Assembly: GCA_031841125.1 (NCBI GenBank)
Contig: CM063107.1
Span: 62,073,814-62,137,813, forward strand
Direction: 5' to 3'
Length of the DNA stretch: 64,000 nucleotides
Origin: Acanthococcus lagerstroemiae
Taxonomy: Eukaryota; Arthropoda; Insecta; Hemiptera; Eriococcidae
The notes under the pieces: model-generated
What the model was told of the DNA's origin: nothing
Databases searched by the model: none
Seen by the model: the letters and a program-made list of their open reading frames with translations, nothing else
In this document: positions 21,610 to 31,794 of the stretch, in pieces
How positions within the stretch are numbered: the stretch's first letter is position 1
How the letters are laid out: each line of letters starts with the position of its first letter
Made by a program: the position numbers and the translations under genes

Positions 21610-24100
21610 CAGATTTCCTCAGCCGAATTCCGTGTATAATTTCGCAAGATTTTTCTGTATTCGTTGGCTTCTGTTCGCTTGGCTGTTGGTCCACTGTGAT
21701 TCGAAAAGATGTACTCATCTTTGCGTAAGTGCAGATGTGCCCCTGTAGTGGAGATAACGCGTACATCTTTCAGAATCACCTTGTGTGAATTCGCTTCGTG
21801 CGCGGTCGCTTGGTTCGCGCAGATAATTTCGCTTTCAAACGTTTATATATCGTACACCTTCCAGTATGCTAATTTCAAGGTGGAAAAATTTACTTCAAAT
21901 AATCGATATCGGTCGCGAAATTATGTAACAGAAAGGCTAATTGTATTGTCTGGCAAGGTGCCGCCGTAAACAGTTCTATTGTTACTCGTTCTTCGTACAT
22001 ATATCATTCATTAGTTCGTAAGTGTCATTTTCGTGTATTAGGTGTTCATCATTTACGTTTTGCGCCGGCAGAAACGGCTCATGGAGCTGACTGTATGTAG
22101 ATGAGCTCGGTGACTCCGTTTATGCACCTTACTCCTCGTTAAACTATTCAACAAAGAAACTAATTTACGTTTTTAGCTAAATGTTCGCCTCGCAGCCATG
22201 TTATACGTAGATGCTTACGCTTACGTAGAAACCCATAAACGAACGTTAGTTGGTTGAGTTGACGTCTGACTCCGAGGATCGTAACATACACTTAACCTCG
22301 CCTGCCTTGATGTTTTTGGTCGGGATCTTCGAGAACCATCATCGCAGCATCACGGTGTCGAGCTGTTCACGACATGAGATCGCTTTGCACCTTCACTTTA
22401 GCGTAATTACGTCAACGCTTGTTTATGAAATCGAAGCGAAAGAGCGAGAGAAGCTGTGTGCGAAATTCATCGTGTGCGTTTTAGTCGCGTCGAATGTCAT
22501 GTCGAAATGGAGAAACGTTTTGGTCCGAGTCACCTCTAGCCGATTTGGCGGTAGGTGCGAAATGAATTGCATTCTCGGTTCCCTTCTTACCGACTGTGTG
22601 ATTTACGAGCAGTGTTTCTGTAGTTTGAGTCGATGTGCTCAAACCGGAGAAAATGGTCACCCGGGGGCATGGTGACACAATGTGCGAGAGCGCGAGTTGA
22701 GATCACGCAGTTTACGAGTAGTGTCTGTCGGGGTCGGGGTCAGGGTCTTGCGAGATTTGGAATACATTCTGCTAAGTGGATAGTGGTTGGTTAGTGTTGT
22801 GCCAAAGCGCACCAAATTTGAGGAATCATCCTCCGTGGAAGGATGACACGAGCATAAGTTAATTCGTTTTCACCCCCTGAACGAAAGAGCACCTGCTCAG
22901 TTGAACGCGCCATTATCTGTTATCTACTCATCATTGCCCGTGGTTGATTGGTATGCACGTTTGGTTGAGTAAGGTGGAGGATCGTCTGGAAAAATTTGAA
23001 TCTAAACTGTCGGAGTTCTATCGGACGTATTAATAAGTACTGAATTAAATGTTCCTCATATTGAGAGTAGCAATCAAAGTGGCTGACATCTGGTGGCAAA
23101 ACTAGCGACTTCAAAGTTATGGTATGAGAAGTTGATCGCTCTCGTGGAAAATGTACAGGCGATGATTCGATATTTAGAAATTACAGTTTTTTGAAAAGAG
23201 ATATTAGCCGAATACAATTCTATGTGTCATGGACTACAAATAAAAATGGTCTTCCAAAAAGAATTGACGTTCAAATGTTCGTAAAACAAGAAAGATCTTG
23301 GCCATGTCTTTAATAAATTTTCGTGTTTACTAGTGTTAGCGTGTATCATGTATATATTACAGTCGACTATAGCGCTCCAGGTGAGCAGTTCTACTCCCAA
23401 TTGAAATAAAAATGAAATATATTTAGTCGAAACACCTTTTTGTGGGACAACAATAGGTCGAATCCCAAAATTCTCTTCAAGACGTATAGATTGAGTTCAG
23501 TCTCAATATAATGACCATTATTTAGTCATGGTACTCCTCCCCCCCCCTTCTTGTAAGACCAGAACCTCCTTTGGTGGAACCCCAATGATTGGATACGAAT
23601 CTCAAATTGGATTCAGCAATCTTAAAAACGGGAGAAAGTATATTGCTCTCACTTTCCAGCGGAGTGGTTTCTTACTGCTTTGCAAACCACATGTGAAAAT
23701 TGTAAATAGCACGCACTGTAAAAAGACGGAGGTATATAACGAAAGTGTGAATTGCACATACTTATAAAAGGTTGGCAGCGAAACATGAATTGTAAATTGC
23801 ACACAGTACGAGAAAAAGTCATAAGTCATTTTCATTTATCATGTCGACGAGAACGGCGATGTCCTCTGATCTTTAGAGTATGGATGTCTCTGTAGTTATA
23901 ATTCCTGCTGCTTATACTTTCTGGTAAGTTACTACAGACTTTGTAGAACTATTTTAAGATCTTGTTTGAAAGACCATTCTTACATACTGTCTCATGTTTC
24001 CCTTTCCCCAATGGAAAAACAATGATCTGCGGTCTAAATTTATTTCAAAATGTTCAAATTACCCTCTTTCTTATAAACTTCAGAATACACAGATGTGGAT
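21610..24100. other. Intron sequence, partly CpG-rich, no recognised gene
   Basis: 21,600-22,850 is richer in CpG and less repetitive than its surroundings and contains a 141-codon open frame (22250-22675) without family resemblance. It could hold regulatory or non-coding exon sequence, but nothing specific is visible. The stretch near 22900-23098 shares a repeat with 63737-63860. Confidence 0.35.
22901..23098. repeat. Dispersed repeat with AAAGTGGCTGACATCTGGTGG-like core, copy 1
   Basis: TTGAACGCGCCAT near 22901 and AAAGTGGCTGACATCTGGTG at 23078-23097 recur, in the opposite orientation, at 63737-63860 (CACCAGATGTCAGCCACTTT and ATGGTGCGTTCAA). The order is conserved, the interior poorly so. 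Class unknown. Confidence 0.4.
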
Positions 24101-24107
24101 ATTTCAG

Positions 24108-24190
24108 AAGAATAATTAATTGATTTGATTTGATTTATTGATAATTAGCCCTCCACAACAGCCTGATGGCCAATTACAGTGGGGGGGGGG
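24108..24190 (-). mobile_element. LINE 3' tail
   Basis: The minus strand reads TAATTGGCCATCAGGCTGTT, GTGGAGGGCTAATTATCAAT, then AAATCAAATCAAATCAA. A short-word tail after a UTR-like segment is typical of jockey- or CR1-type LINEs. No coding part can be joined to it with confidence. Confidence 0.45.
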
Positions 24191-24224
24191 CATATACAAA
24201 AAGTTCTTAATACATATAGCTAAA

Positions 24225-24400
24225 TATAAAGAAAGAAAAAAGAAAAGAAAAGAAAGGAATGGAAAGAAAAGAAAAAGTAACTAAAGAAAAAGAAAGAGGA
24301 AAAAGACAACTGAAAGAGAAAAGAATAAAAAATAATTAATTTTAAAAAATAAATAAAAAATAATAATAATGAAAAATAAAAAAATAATGAAAAAATAAGA
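24225..24400. repeat. Purine-rich (GAAA)n / A-rich low-complexity tract
   Basis: About 175 bp of GAAAAGAAAGG-type runs passing into AAAATAATAATAA. The minus-strand reading is a Phe/Leu/Ser-rich chance frame. Confidence 0.8.
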
Positions 24401-24519
24401 TATCTATTTTTCGAATTGCCAGCCATTCCCCCCGTGTCCCTACCCCATCCACCCGCCAGTTGTAGGCCACCCCCGTGACTTCACTCCCAGCGATACTTAG
24501 CCCCGTCTTGGGGTCTTTT

Positions 24520-25750
24520 AAACAAAAACAACTATGTGTAGATATGGATATTTCGAAGGTATAGGTGTGAATATTTCGAAGTTGAAAGCTTTATTGTTTA
24601 GTAATGGAGAACTCAGCGGAATTGAGAGGTTAGTCATCCCAGGAAATTTAATTTCCCTCCAAATCCCTCCCTTCCTCTCGTAGAAAAGTGACGCATACTA
24701 CGGATATGTTTGCATATTATTTCAAGATGTATTGCTAGAGTTCTGCGGCTCTAGTGTTTGAGATTTGGAACCTTCTTCCCAGAAATACGGATGCACCGAT
24801 CTCGTAGGGGTGTGCAATTCACTTTTTTCCGATCTCAAATTTTATTTCTTCATGTGTGCAATTTACAATTTCAGTGCTTAATCTGATTTGTGCAACTGTG
24901 TGCAATTTACAGTTTTTCTATCTGAAAATTTATTTCTTTGTGTGTGCAATTTACGTGTCGTTTTCTTCACCTGACTACTCAGTGTGTGCAGTTTACATGC
25001 GCCCTTTGGTGCAAACAAAGAAATTAGCCCACAGTGGCAGATCAGGTAAATCTGACCTTGTCCATCGCCTCAAATTTGGCTGAATATAGGTAAGGCTCTA
25101 TAGATTCACAGAAGTGCAATCGATCCGCCAGTTTGATTTCAGGATTTCAGCTCAAAAATCTGTCATGTCTCAGCAACTTCTACTCTTCAAAATTTTGATT
25201 GAAGCTTTGGATTCTACGTTATAACAATTTTTGTGTAGCCTATTCATCTTGATCGTTCATACTACTACATGTTTCCTGTAAAATAAACATTGCAAAATTT
25301 AGGCGAATTCAAAATGTATTCTGTCAGTGCATTTGCAATTGGTACTTGTTCAAGTTTTTAAGGTATGACTCTATGTGAAAATACAATAGAGCCTTACCAT
25401 AGGATTGTTTCCAGTTTAGCGACTGTCGATCAGTCTCTGGGGGTTCTACTTTTCCGAATACTGGGCATGGTTCATTCCCCCTCTCCCTTCACCCGCCTTC
25501 CTCGCTGGCCTTACAAGAATACATGTCTTGAGATCTTCTGTGTAAGACTTGTAAAGTTCTCATTGAACGCTACTCCGATTTTACTGATAGACCTAATGCA
25601 TTTGAGTCTCAAACAGATCCGATCTCTCACCCTTCCTCCGGTACATCTGCCGTTTTACGAATACGGCAAAGGCTTGCTTGTGTATGTTTTCCACTTTTTT
25701 CTTCTTTCTTTCTCATCTCTCCCCCTGTCTCAAGTAAATTGCCCTCAATC
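24520..25750. other. Intron sequence, no recognised feature
   Basis: TGTGCAATTTAC-like words recur at 24811-24995, but no element boundaries are visible. A pyrimidine-rich stretch ending GTCTCAAG at 25735 precedes the small ORF below. Confidence 0.35.
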
Positions 25751-25761
25751 CTGACTGAAAT

Positions 25762-26010
25762 ATGTCGTCAGCCAACTCCGCCCGGTCGTTCGTAAATTTC
25801 GCGTCTCCCTTTTGCGACGTAGATTTTATTTACGATGAAAAAGTAAACGACGCAATTTACTCGCTCGGCGCTGTTTTGAAAATCAGCGGGAAACTGTCGA
25901 AGCGGGAGATCACGCTGATACGGAAGTTTCTGGATTCTCTTTGCGTGAAAATACCTTTTTCTAGCGCAGCGGTCCCTGTGGCCTGTTGGAAGTTGATCGA
26001 ATACGTATAA
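25762..26010 (+). CDS. Candidate small ORF, 82 codons, unknown product
   Basis: Not recognised. The frame begins MSSANSARSFVNFASPFCDV and contains the charged, helix-like stretch SGKLSKREITLIRKFLDSL near residues 42-60. CpG-rich codons contrast with the surrounding AT-rich sequence. A long pyrimidine tract ending CCCCTGTCTCAAG lies 27 bases upstream of the ATG and could be a splice acceptor. The end GAATACGTATAA could be a stop after Val or a weak donor after the Tyr codon in phase 0. It lies in the large intron of the zinc-finger gene on the same strand. It could be an exon of a nested gene, a retrocopy remnant or chance. Confidence 0.35.
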   Translation: MSSANSARSFVNFASPFCDVDFIYDEKVNDAIYSLGAVLKISGKLSKREITLIRKFLDSLCVKIPFSSAAVPVACWKLIEYV

Positions 26011-26755
26011 CAGGACCCGGGGAAGTCACGCAGTAATTGTTTTTGTGGAATTAGGAAGACGTGAGATGATTGTAAGTTGTCATGGAACAGACTGAGGAGT
26101 GGGAGGTATTATTCGTGTCGAAAAAACTAGTTTTAGCCGTCCAGTGAACACTAGGATTGTTGAAAAGTATGGTAAGGGGAGAGGGTTGTTGAGGAATCAT
26201 TCGTTTTCGAAAAATGTAAAATATCAACGTATAGTTTCTGGTGAACTTCGTATAAAATGGAGGAATATTTGCATACGTGGTTGGCACATCAACTTGATGC
26301 TCTCTCGAGTGATACAAGTTTTCAGTTGTAGCCTAACTGTGTTTGGTGGAGCGTATGGCGATGCATGCATGCCAGATTAGCTAGCAGACACCGCACCCCT
26401 GGCCTCGGAAACTATCCTTTTGAATATCGCATCAGAATAGTCCAGAACTCTTGCTCAAAATTATACTGGTAGTGTGGTTTTCTATTCCGGTCAGTTTCCG
26501 GATTCCACTAATTTGATATCGGAAGATTCGCGGAGGAAGGGGGTACAATCTTATTGGAAACGTATTACAGATTTACAAGTTGACAAGCGAAAACAGAAAT
26601 GGTTTCCATTAGCTCTGTTCGTTTGGCTTACACTTTTAACACTTTTTACACCAAGACTGTTCGTTTGGAAAAGATCCATCAGCCTTCTTCGAGTGTTTTC
26701 CTACGTTTCCCTAACTCTCCTGTCCACCAGATGGTTTTGCATGATTTTATTATCT
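26011..26755. other. Intron sequence, no recognised feature
   Basis: Overlapping small open frames on both strands; none has family support. Confidence 0.3.
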
Positions 26756-26756
26756 T

Positions 26757-28128
26757 AGGCTCACAAGTCTTCTCGTAGGCGTCCCTGAGTGCGCCATCCA
26801 GGATGCTGGCTTATGCTTCCAGATTCTGAATCCGTTGCCAGTTGTACCTCGTCAGTCTTTCTAAATTATTTTTGAAGCCTCCCCAGTTTGTTTTCCTAGG
26901 GTTCCTAATAGCTCTTTGTTCCTCTTTAGGTGCCCGAATCTGGTATTGGATGTATCGGTGATCCGATAAAGACGGTTCGTCCAACACTCTTCATCCCTGG
27001 ACTAGGTCCCTAAGTTTGGAATTACCGAGTGTTACGTCTATAACTTCTTGCCTCACTTTTGTGACAAACGTTGGTTTGCTTCCCTCATTCAGAACCAGCA
27101 GATCCTGTGTCGCAAGGTAGTCCACTAGCCCTTTCCCTCTCGCGTCTGTGCCTGTACTCCCCCAAATAGTATGGTGCGAGTTGGCATCGCATCCGACAAG
27201 AAGGTCCAGCTTCTCCCTCACGCAGTATTCCACCAGTTCTCTGAGCTCATCAATTGGGGAGGGTCCCGAGAGTCTGATGGGAAATATGCGGAGCATATCA
27301 CCATTTCTTGTTCCTTCCCTCCTCGTATTCCAGAACAGCCGCCACACGATCCCGTAAGGTAAATCCCGGTATTACTGTGCAGCTCAATTGATACGCAAAT
27401 ATATCGCTGCACGTGGTCTTCCTGCATTTTTTGCATAAATGAGGTACCCCTGTGCCATCTGTATGCCTCTCACTTGTTCCCGATGATATCATGATTCCTG
27501 TAAGAGGCATATATTTGTTTTCCCCATTTGCAGCCTCCTGCTCAGTAAGTAACAGGCGGCTTTGCATTGGTGCAGATTAATTTGCGATACCCTTACCATT
27601 CAATGTATACCTTTCCCCTGTTATCCTCAAACTGACACCTTAGTCCAGGAAAAACAGCGTGCTGCCCTTTCTCTTCAGAGACATCACTGACTCCTCGTCG
27701 ATACACACCGCTAGAAGTGTACCGTTCGGTTCCTCCTTGCAATGAGCAGCGTACCAAGACCCAGCAGACAGTCCCTGATTTTGTTGCTCCAGTCTCTTTA
27801 GGAGCACCTGCGCTGTTCGCCAACTCGTAGGCAGCCAGACTGACGCGCTGGTCAACTTCGGAAGACCCCAGGGAGCGAATTTGAGAGTTTCCTCCCCCAG
27901 TCGCACTCCACTGGCGAGCCTCGCCAAAAAGCGTTCCCGGCTCGTCTGGTCCGCGCATACCACCTGCAGTGCACCTATTTGTTTGATGTTCGGTAACGCC
28001 GTCTCCGGTAGTTCCCAAAGCATCTCGCGAATAATGCCTTTGGCGCCATTTGCTTCCTCGGCCGTCAGAGTGGTCTTCGGGTAACCGTCCCGAAGGTCCT
28101 CCGGTGCGCCAAAGCCGCCAGCTGCAAG
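26757..28128 (-). pseudogene. Jockey/R1-like LINE fragment: ORF1-like region plus endonuclease
   Basis: Read on the minus strand. 28128-27640 encodes an ORF1-like segment with LTAEEANGAKGIIREMLWEL, then WGLPKLTSASVWLP and YAAHCKEEPNGTLLAVCIDE. It resembles the DUF4780-type domain common in arthropod LINE polyproteins. After a stop comes an apurinic-type endonuclease in shifting frames, with LLVGCDANSHHTIWGSTGTD, then LVDYLATQDLLVLNEGSKPT and EVIDVTLGN, and finally PSLSDHRYIQYQI. The D-A-N-x-H-H...W-G, P-T-F and S-D-H-x-x-I motifs are diagnostic of this endonuclease. No reverse transcriptase follows; the copy ends near 26757. Frameshifts and stops show it is inactive. It is CpG-rich. Confidence 0.8.
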
Positions 28129-28186
28129 CAGGGATGTGAAAGAAGCTGGAAGCGGAAGCCGGAAGTTTTTATGTATCCTGACTCAA

Positions 28187-28573
28187 ATAGGGTTTTTCAT
28201 TGGCGGGTTTGTTTACATGATTTCTTATCTTGATGTAGAATTATCATCAATGAGGTATGTGACTTGACACAAGAAAAGGGCCTCAATGGTAATAAGACAC
28301 TGAGGCTCTTTTCTGTGCCACATCGTATTATGATTATTTTGACTTATTTTATTACGAATTTCAGATTTTTTAAGTAGAGCACTGAAAGAAAAATATGAAA
28401 ATTTATAATAAAATGTGCCAAAAGAACCATAATGTGATGTGGCACAGAAAAGGGCCTCAGTGTCTGATTACCATTGAGGCCCTTTTCTTGTAACACCTCA
28501 TACAGCTCCTTGGTGATAATTCTACAGCGAGATAAGAAATCATGTAAACAAACCTGACGATGAAAAGCCCTAT
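28187..28573. mobile_element. Foldback element made of two arms, each containing a hairpin
   Basis: The left arm (28187-28335) and right arm (28425-28573) are inverted copies of about 148 bp. Both contain GTTTGTTTACATGATTTCTT and GTAGAATTATCA, and the hairpin AAAAGGGCCTCA...TGAGG. A spacer of about 90 bp separates them. Each arm folds on itself as well, and the same small hairpin stands alone at 9980-10037. No coding capacity; probably a non-autonomous DNA element. Confidence 0.8.
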
Positions 28574-28739
28574 CGAGAAACCAGAAGCTGGAAGAGAAGT
28601 CTTTGTTTATCGCCTTCTTTTTGGCTTCAAAGTTCCAACTCAAGAGTCAGCATTTGGCCTAACTTGTCAGTCATTATTTATAAGAAAAGAGCTCTTAAAC
28701 TCGTTGCTTTAAAGTCTAAATAGATTATTTCATTTAAAC

Positions 28740-28900
28740 TTGTTTTGTGCTTCTTATTCTTTGGAGGGGGGGGGGGGGGCTTAAAAGATGCTAGAGGTGG
28801 ATTAAAGTGAAATGTCGGGAGCTAGAAATCGGAAGCTGGAAGTCTTTTGTAATAACAGAAGTCAGAAGCCGGAAGCTTTTAAATTACAAAACTGAAAGAC
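28740..28900. repeat. GGAAGCTGGAAG-type low-complexity block with G-run
   Basis: GGAAGCTGGAAGTC, AGAAGTCAGAAGC and CGGAAGCTTTT words follow a 12-bp G run at 28767. Similar words also flank the foldback at 28140-28170 (GAAGCTGGAAGCGGAAGC). Confidence 0.5.
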
Positions 28901-29487
28901 TACCCGTCCCCACACGGGGAACACTTCGTGTATACACGTTTTACACTATCTGAAAGGAAGTGTAGGGGGTGTAATGAGTGTAGTGTAACGCGGTGTACAG
29001 TGTACACTTTTGCTGTAAACCTATTGCACCCAGTCTAAAAAAATAACCCAAACGAACAGAGCTATTGTCTTCAAAAGTAGTGCAGATATTTCAGAGCTGA
29101 CGGACAAGAAACAGAATTCTTTGGTGGTACAAACATTACTTGGTGCCTCCCAAATTTTTCTTCTTGGATAGGGGGGGGGGGCTGCACATGGACGCAGCTG
29201 CATAAGAAAGATGGTTGCGCGAATTCGTGTTCTTCATACATCTATTCTGAGTTGTGTGTGCTCGTGTGCGAAAGCCTCGTATGTTCTTCGACTCGTCCCT
29301 GTCCATACAATCTGCCTTCTTCGATTTCGCCTCACACCCACGTGTTTATCTTTTGCGCCATTCCATGGAAATTTCTTCGATGCACGAATTCCGCGGCCTC
29401 GATAAGGCGAGTGCGCGGTCGAACTTGTTAGTAATTTTTCGTTCGCCTCTCGGTTCGATCTTCGGCAAACGGTGTAGTCAGTTTCAA
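28900..29487. other. Intron sequence; possible 5' part of the downstream ORF's exon
   Basis: From about 29210 the sequence becomes CpG-rich and the downstream ORF frame is already open from an ATG at 29254. The encoded residues before 29488 are Phe/Leu-rich and less coding-like, so this is treated as possible UTR or promoter. Confidence 0.35.
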
Positions 29488-30762
29488 ATGTCTCGCCCGA
29501 ACAAAAACACCAAGAAAGTGATCGACAACTCCCCATCCACCGATGGAAACCGCCGCCCTCACGACGACGACTCGGCGTCGTCAAATTCGTCCAATTCGGA
29601 CGACGGGGACTCGGCGGCGAAGAACTCGACTCGGGAAGCGCCTCCGTTCGCCAGCGACGGTCGCGGCGCCTTCAAAAGCGGCAGGTGTAGCAGCGAGATC
29701 CCGGCAAAGCGCGAGCACGTCACTCCAAAAGGCGAAAATCAGTCGGCCGCCCCTAGCCCGGCCTGTGCATCCGGTACCAGTTGGACCGGCAACGAGCACC
29801 TGCATACAGATGTACAAGTCGCTCGCGTCAGCACCGTCCACTCGGACGCGAGCGGAGTTCTCCTCATCGTGGACCTGGTAAACATCGATGATCAGTCAGC
29901 CCGCGGTGGCGGACGCCGGACCAACGCCGCCGACAGTACGTGGAACCGGAGTCGACCCGATATGGCGGACGAAAGTACCCCGCCGGGCGCCGGGATCAGG
30001 TGTCGCAGGATTTACAGACTGACCGAAGAGCAGGCGAAGCAGCTGGACCAGGAAGGGTTGGAAGTGTTCCAGTCGTGCCGATTCAACCACCCGGACGAAG
30101 TGATCAGGCTGTTGTCGAGAGATGCTGCCGCCGATGCGAAACCGGTTGCTAGTGACGACTTCGAAAGAGAAGAAATCCGCCGTCGGCTGGAACGGACGAC
30201 GGCGGAGAAGCAGCGATGTCCGAACGCCGTCGAAACGGACAGCAGCGGTCCAACCAAACCGCACAGATTTCGACATCGCAGCGTCGACCGCGTGAAAAAG
30301 ATACGACTGGGCGGCAGCGCCGACCAGCGGACGCGTTTGCTACAGCGGCTGTTGAAAGAGTACAATGTGCCAGGCTCCAGAGTGTTCAACCTGTCCAGGG
30401 CTGGCCGGCTGAAGGATACTGTCGCGATAACGATGACCACCCCTACCTGCACTACCGTCGCCGCTGCTGCCAAAGTGACTGACAAGAACGTAACCAGACG
30501 GCGAACGCCGGAAGATGATCTGACGTCGTCGTTGCGAGCTGATGTGGAAAGTGTGAACGTGTTGGTAAGTAACGATAAAGTGGTTTTCGATTACGCGCGT
30601 GCGCGCTCCCGTCAGTGGCGCGAATGCGATGTCGATGACGGCGAATTCGTATCTGTCCGGGGTCCAACCTTTCCAGAGTGTGGAGTATGTGTCCGAACTC
30701 CGAAGAATTACGACGCACTCTGGAGACGATCCGGTTCGCATTCCACTCGTGGAGGGCCGTGA
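29488..30762 (+). CDS. Candidate gene in the large intron, 424 codons, unknown product
   Basis: Not recognised. The ATG at 29488 is preferred over an in-frame ATG at 29254 because composition turns coding-like there. Residues 1-60 are polar and acidic (SSNSSNSDDGDSAAK). A charged middle section has RRIYRLTEEQAKQLDQEGLE near residue 173 and DDFEREEIRRRLERTTAEKQ near 230. A basic section RHRSVDRVKKIRLGG lies near 265, followed by LLQRLLKEYNVPGSRVF. The frame is open for over 1.2 kb with GC-rich third positions inside AT-rich intron, which is strong coding evidence. A strong donor, TTG|GTAAGT, lies at 30564/30565 in phase 0, so the true exon may end at 30564 (359 codons). It could be a nested gene or an alternative first exon of the zinc-finger gene. 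Confidence 0.55.
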   Translation: MSRPNKNTKKVIDNSPSTDGNRRPHDDDSASSNSSNSDDGDSAAKNSTREAPPFASDGRGAFKSGRCSSEIPAKREHVTPKGENQSAAPSPACASGTSWTGNEHLHTDVQVARVSTVHSDASGVLLIVDLVNIDDQSARGGGRRTNAADSTWNRSRPDMADESTPPGAGIRCRRIYRLTEEQAKQLDQEGLEVFQSCRFNHPDEVIRLLSRDAAADAKPVASDDFEREEIRRRLERTTAEKQRCPNAVETDSSGPTKPHRFRHRSVDRVKKIRLGGSADQRTRLLQRLLKEYNVPGSRVFNLSRAGRLKDTVAITMTTPTCTTVAAAAKVTDKNVTRRRTPEDDLTSSLRADVESVNVLVSNDKVVFDYARARSRQWRECDVDDGEFVSVRGPTFPECGVCVRTPKNYDALWRRSGSHSTRGGP

Positions 30763-30764
30763 TG

Positions 30765-31790
30765 ATCTGGTGATGGTTTACCGTAAACCGGTTTCTCCAT
30801 AAATGCGGGTGTGCTTTGGTGCGCAGTCACATCGCGAAATAAGCTCGAATTTTTTGGTGTACTTCATTATGTGCGTGTCGTTCACGATGATGGCGGATTC
30901 GGTGCGTTCATACCCCGTGTGTGGTGCGGCTCGTCGGCCCCGGAGATGTGTCCTATCCTGAGCTCCCTTTACCTCGCTGAATTTTGGTATTAGCCAAGCT
31001 GGAGACTCACCGGCAACAGCTCAGGTTCGTTTATGCGTAGGGTTAGTCGCCCGGCATTAGCACCGTGTGTCGGACAGATCGGTGACGGTGGTGCCGAGAG
31101 CACAACTTTCTTAAGTAGCCGGTCGGTTCGTGGTGTTTATTAGACCCCGGAGAAACATGAGGGAATCCGGGCCGAAAGCTGTTTTGCTCGTGGCCAACTT
31201 GGATTAGCATATGGGTCGGTTTTGGTTGTTGTGCTCATGCTGTATGGGCGTGTGGTGTAACGAATAGACTGCACTGAGGTGATTATCGATGCAGCTAGTC
31301 GAGAGCACGATGTAATTCAATTTTATAAACTAGGAGGCTGTTCATGAATAATTACTGTTACGTTACGGGCGTTAAAACCTGGTTGTATTTTCGGATGGTG
31401 TGTAAGGTGTTTCGGAACGTGAAACGCGCTGATTCTGGCATGCAGCTGAGTTGCGATAGTGTATTTCAGAGAAGATTCACTGGTGGATGAGAGAATCCTG
31501 TATGTGGAGTGAGCATTGAATGCGGTTATGTCGGTCCAGTTCCACGGTGTAGACATTATTGCAGTTATAGTAGCTAGCGGTATTTCGATTTCAAGGAGCT
31601 CCTAGATTGACATTTCCGCCGTTGGAGATTAGATAACGTTTATTTGTTTCTGTACATTCTTGAGACTGATTTCAAGAAGTAGTACTCAAGTACTCATACT
31701 CACCTAAGCTTTGAAAATAGTTACATTATCAGTTGTCTGGTCAAAATAATTGTGAAAATAATGGGCTTTAGAAATTGGTATTAATTGACC
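30765..31790. other. Intron sequence, moderately CpG-rich, no recognised feature
   Basis: Composition stays richer in CpG than the surrounding intron up to about 31560, as if part of the same domain as the ORF upstream. No ORF or repeat is supported. Confidence 0.35.
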
Positions 31791-31794
31791 ACGA

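Noticed and set aside
22250..22675. 141-codon plus-strand open frame in a CpG-rich stretch
   Set aside because: Cys/Ser-rich with no motif and no splice-site support; kept only as a remark on composition.
24220..24426. 68-codon hydrophobic minus-strand frame as a membrane protein
   Set aside because: It is the complement of a (GAAA)n/A-rich tract.
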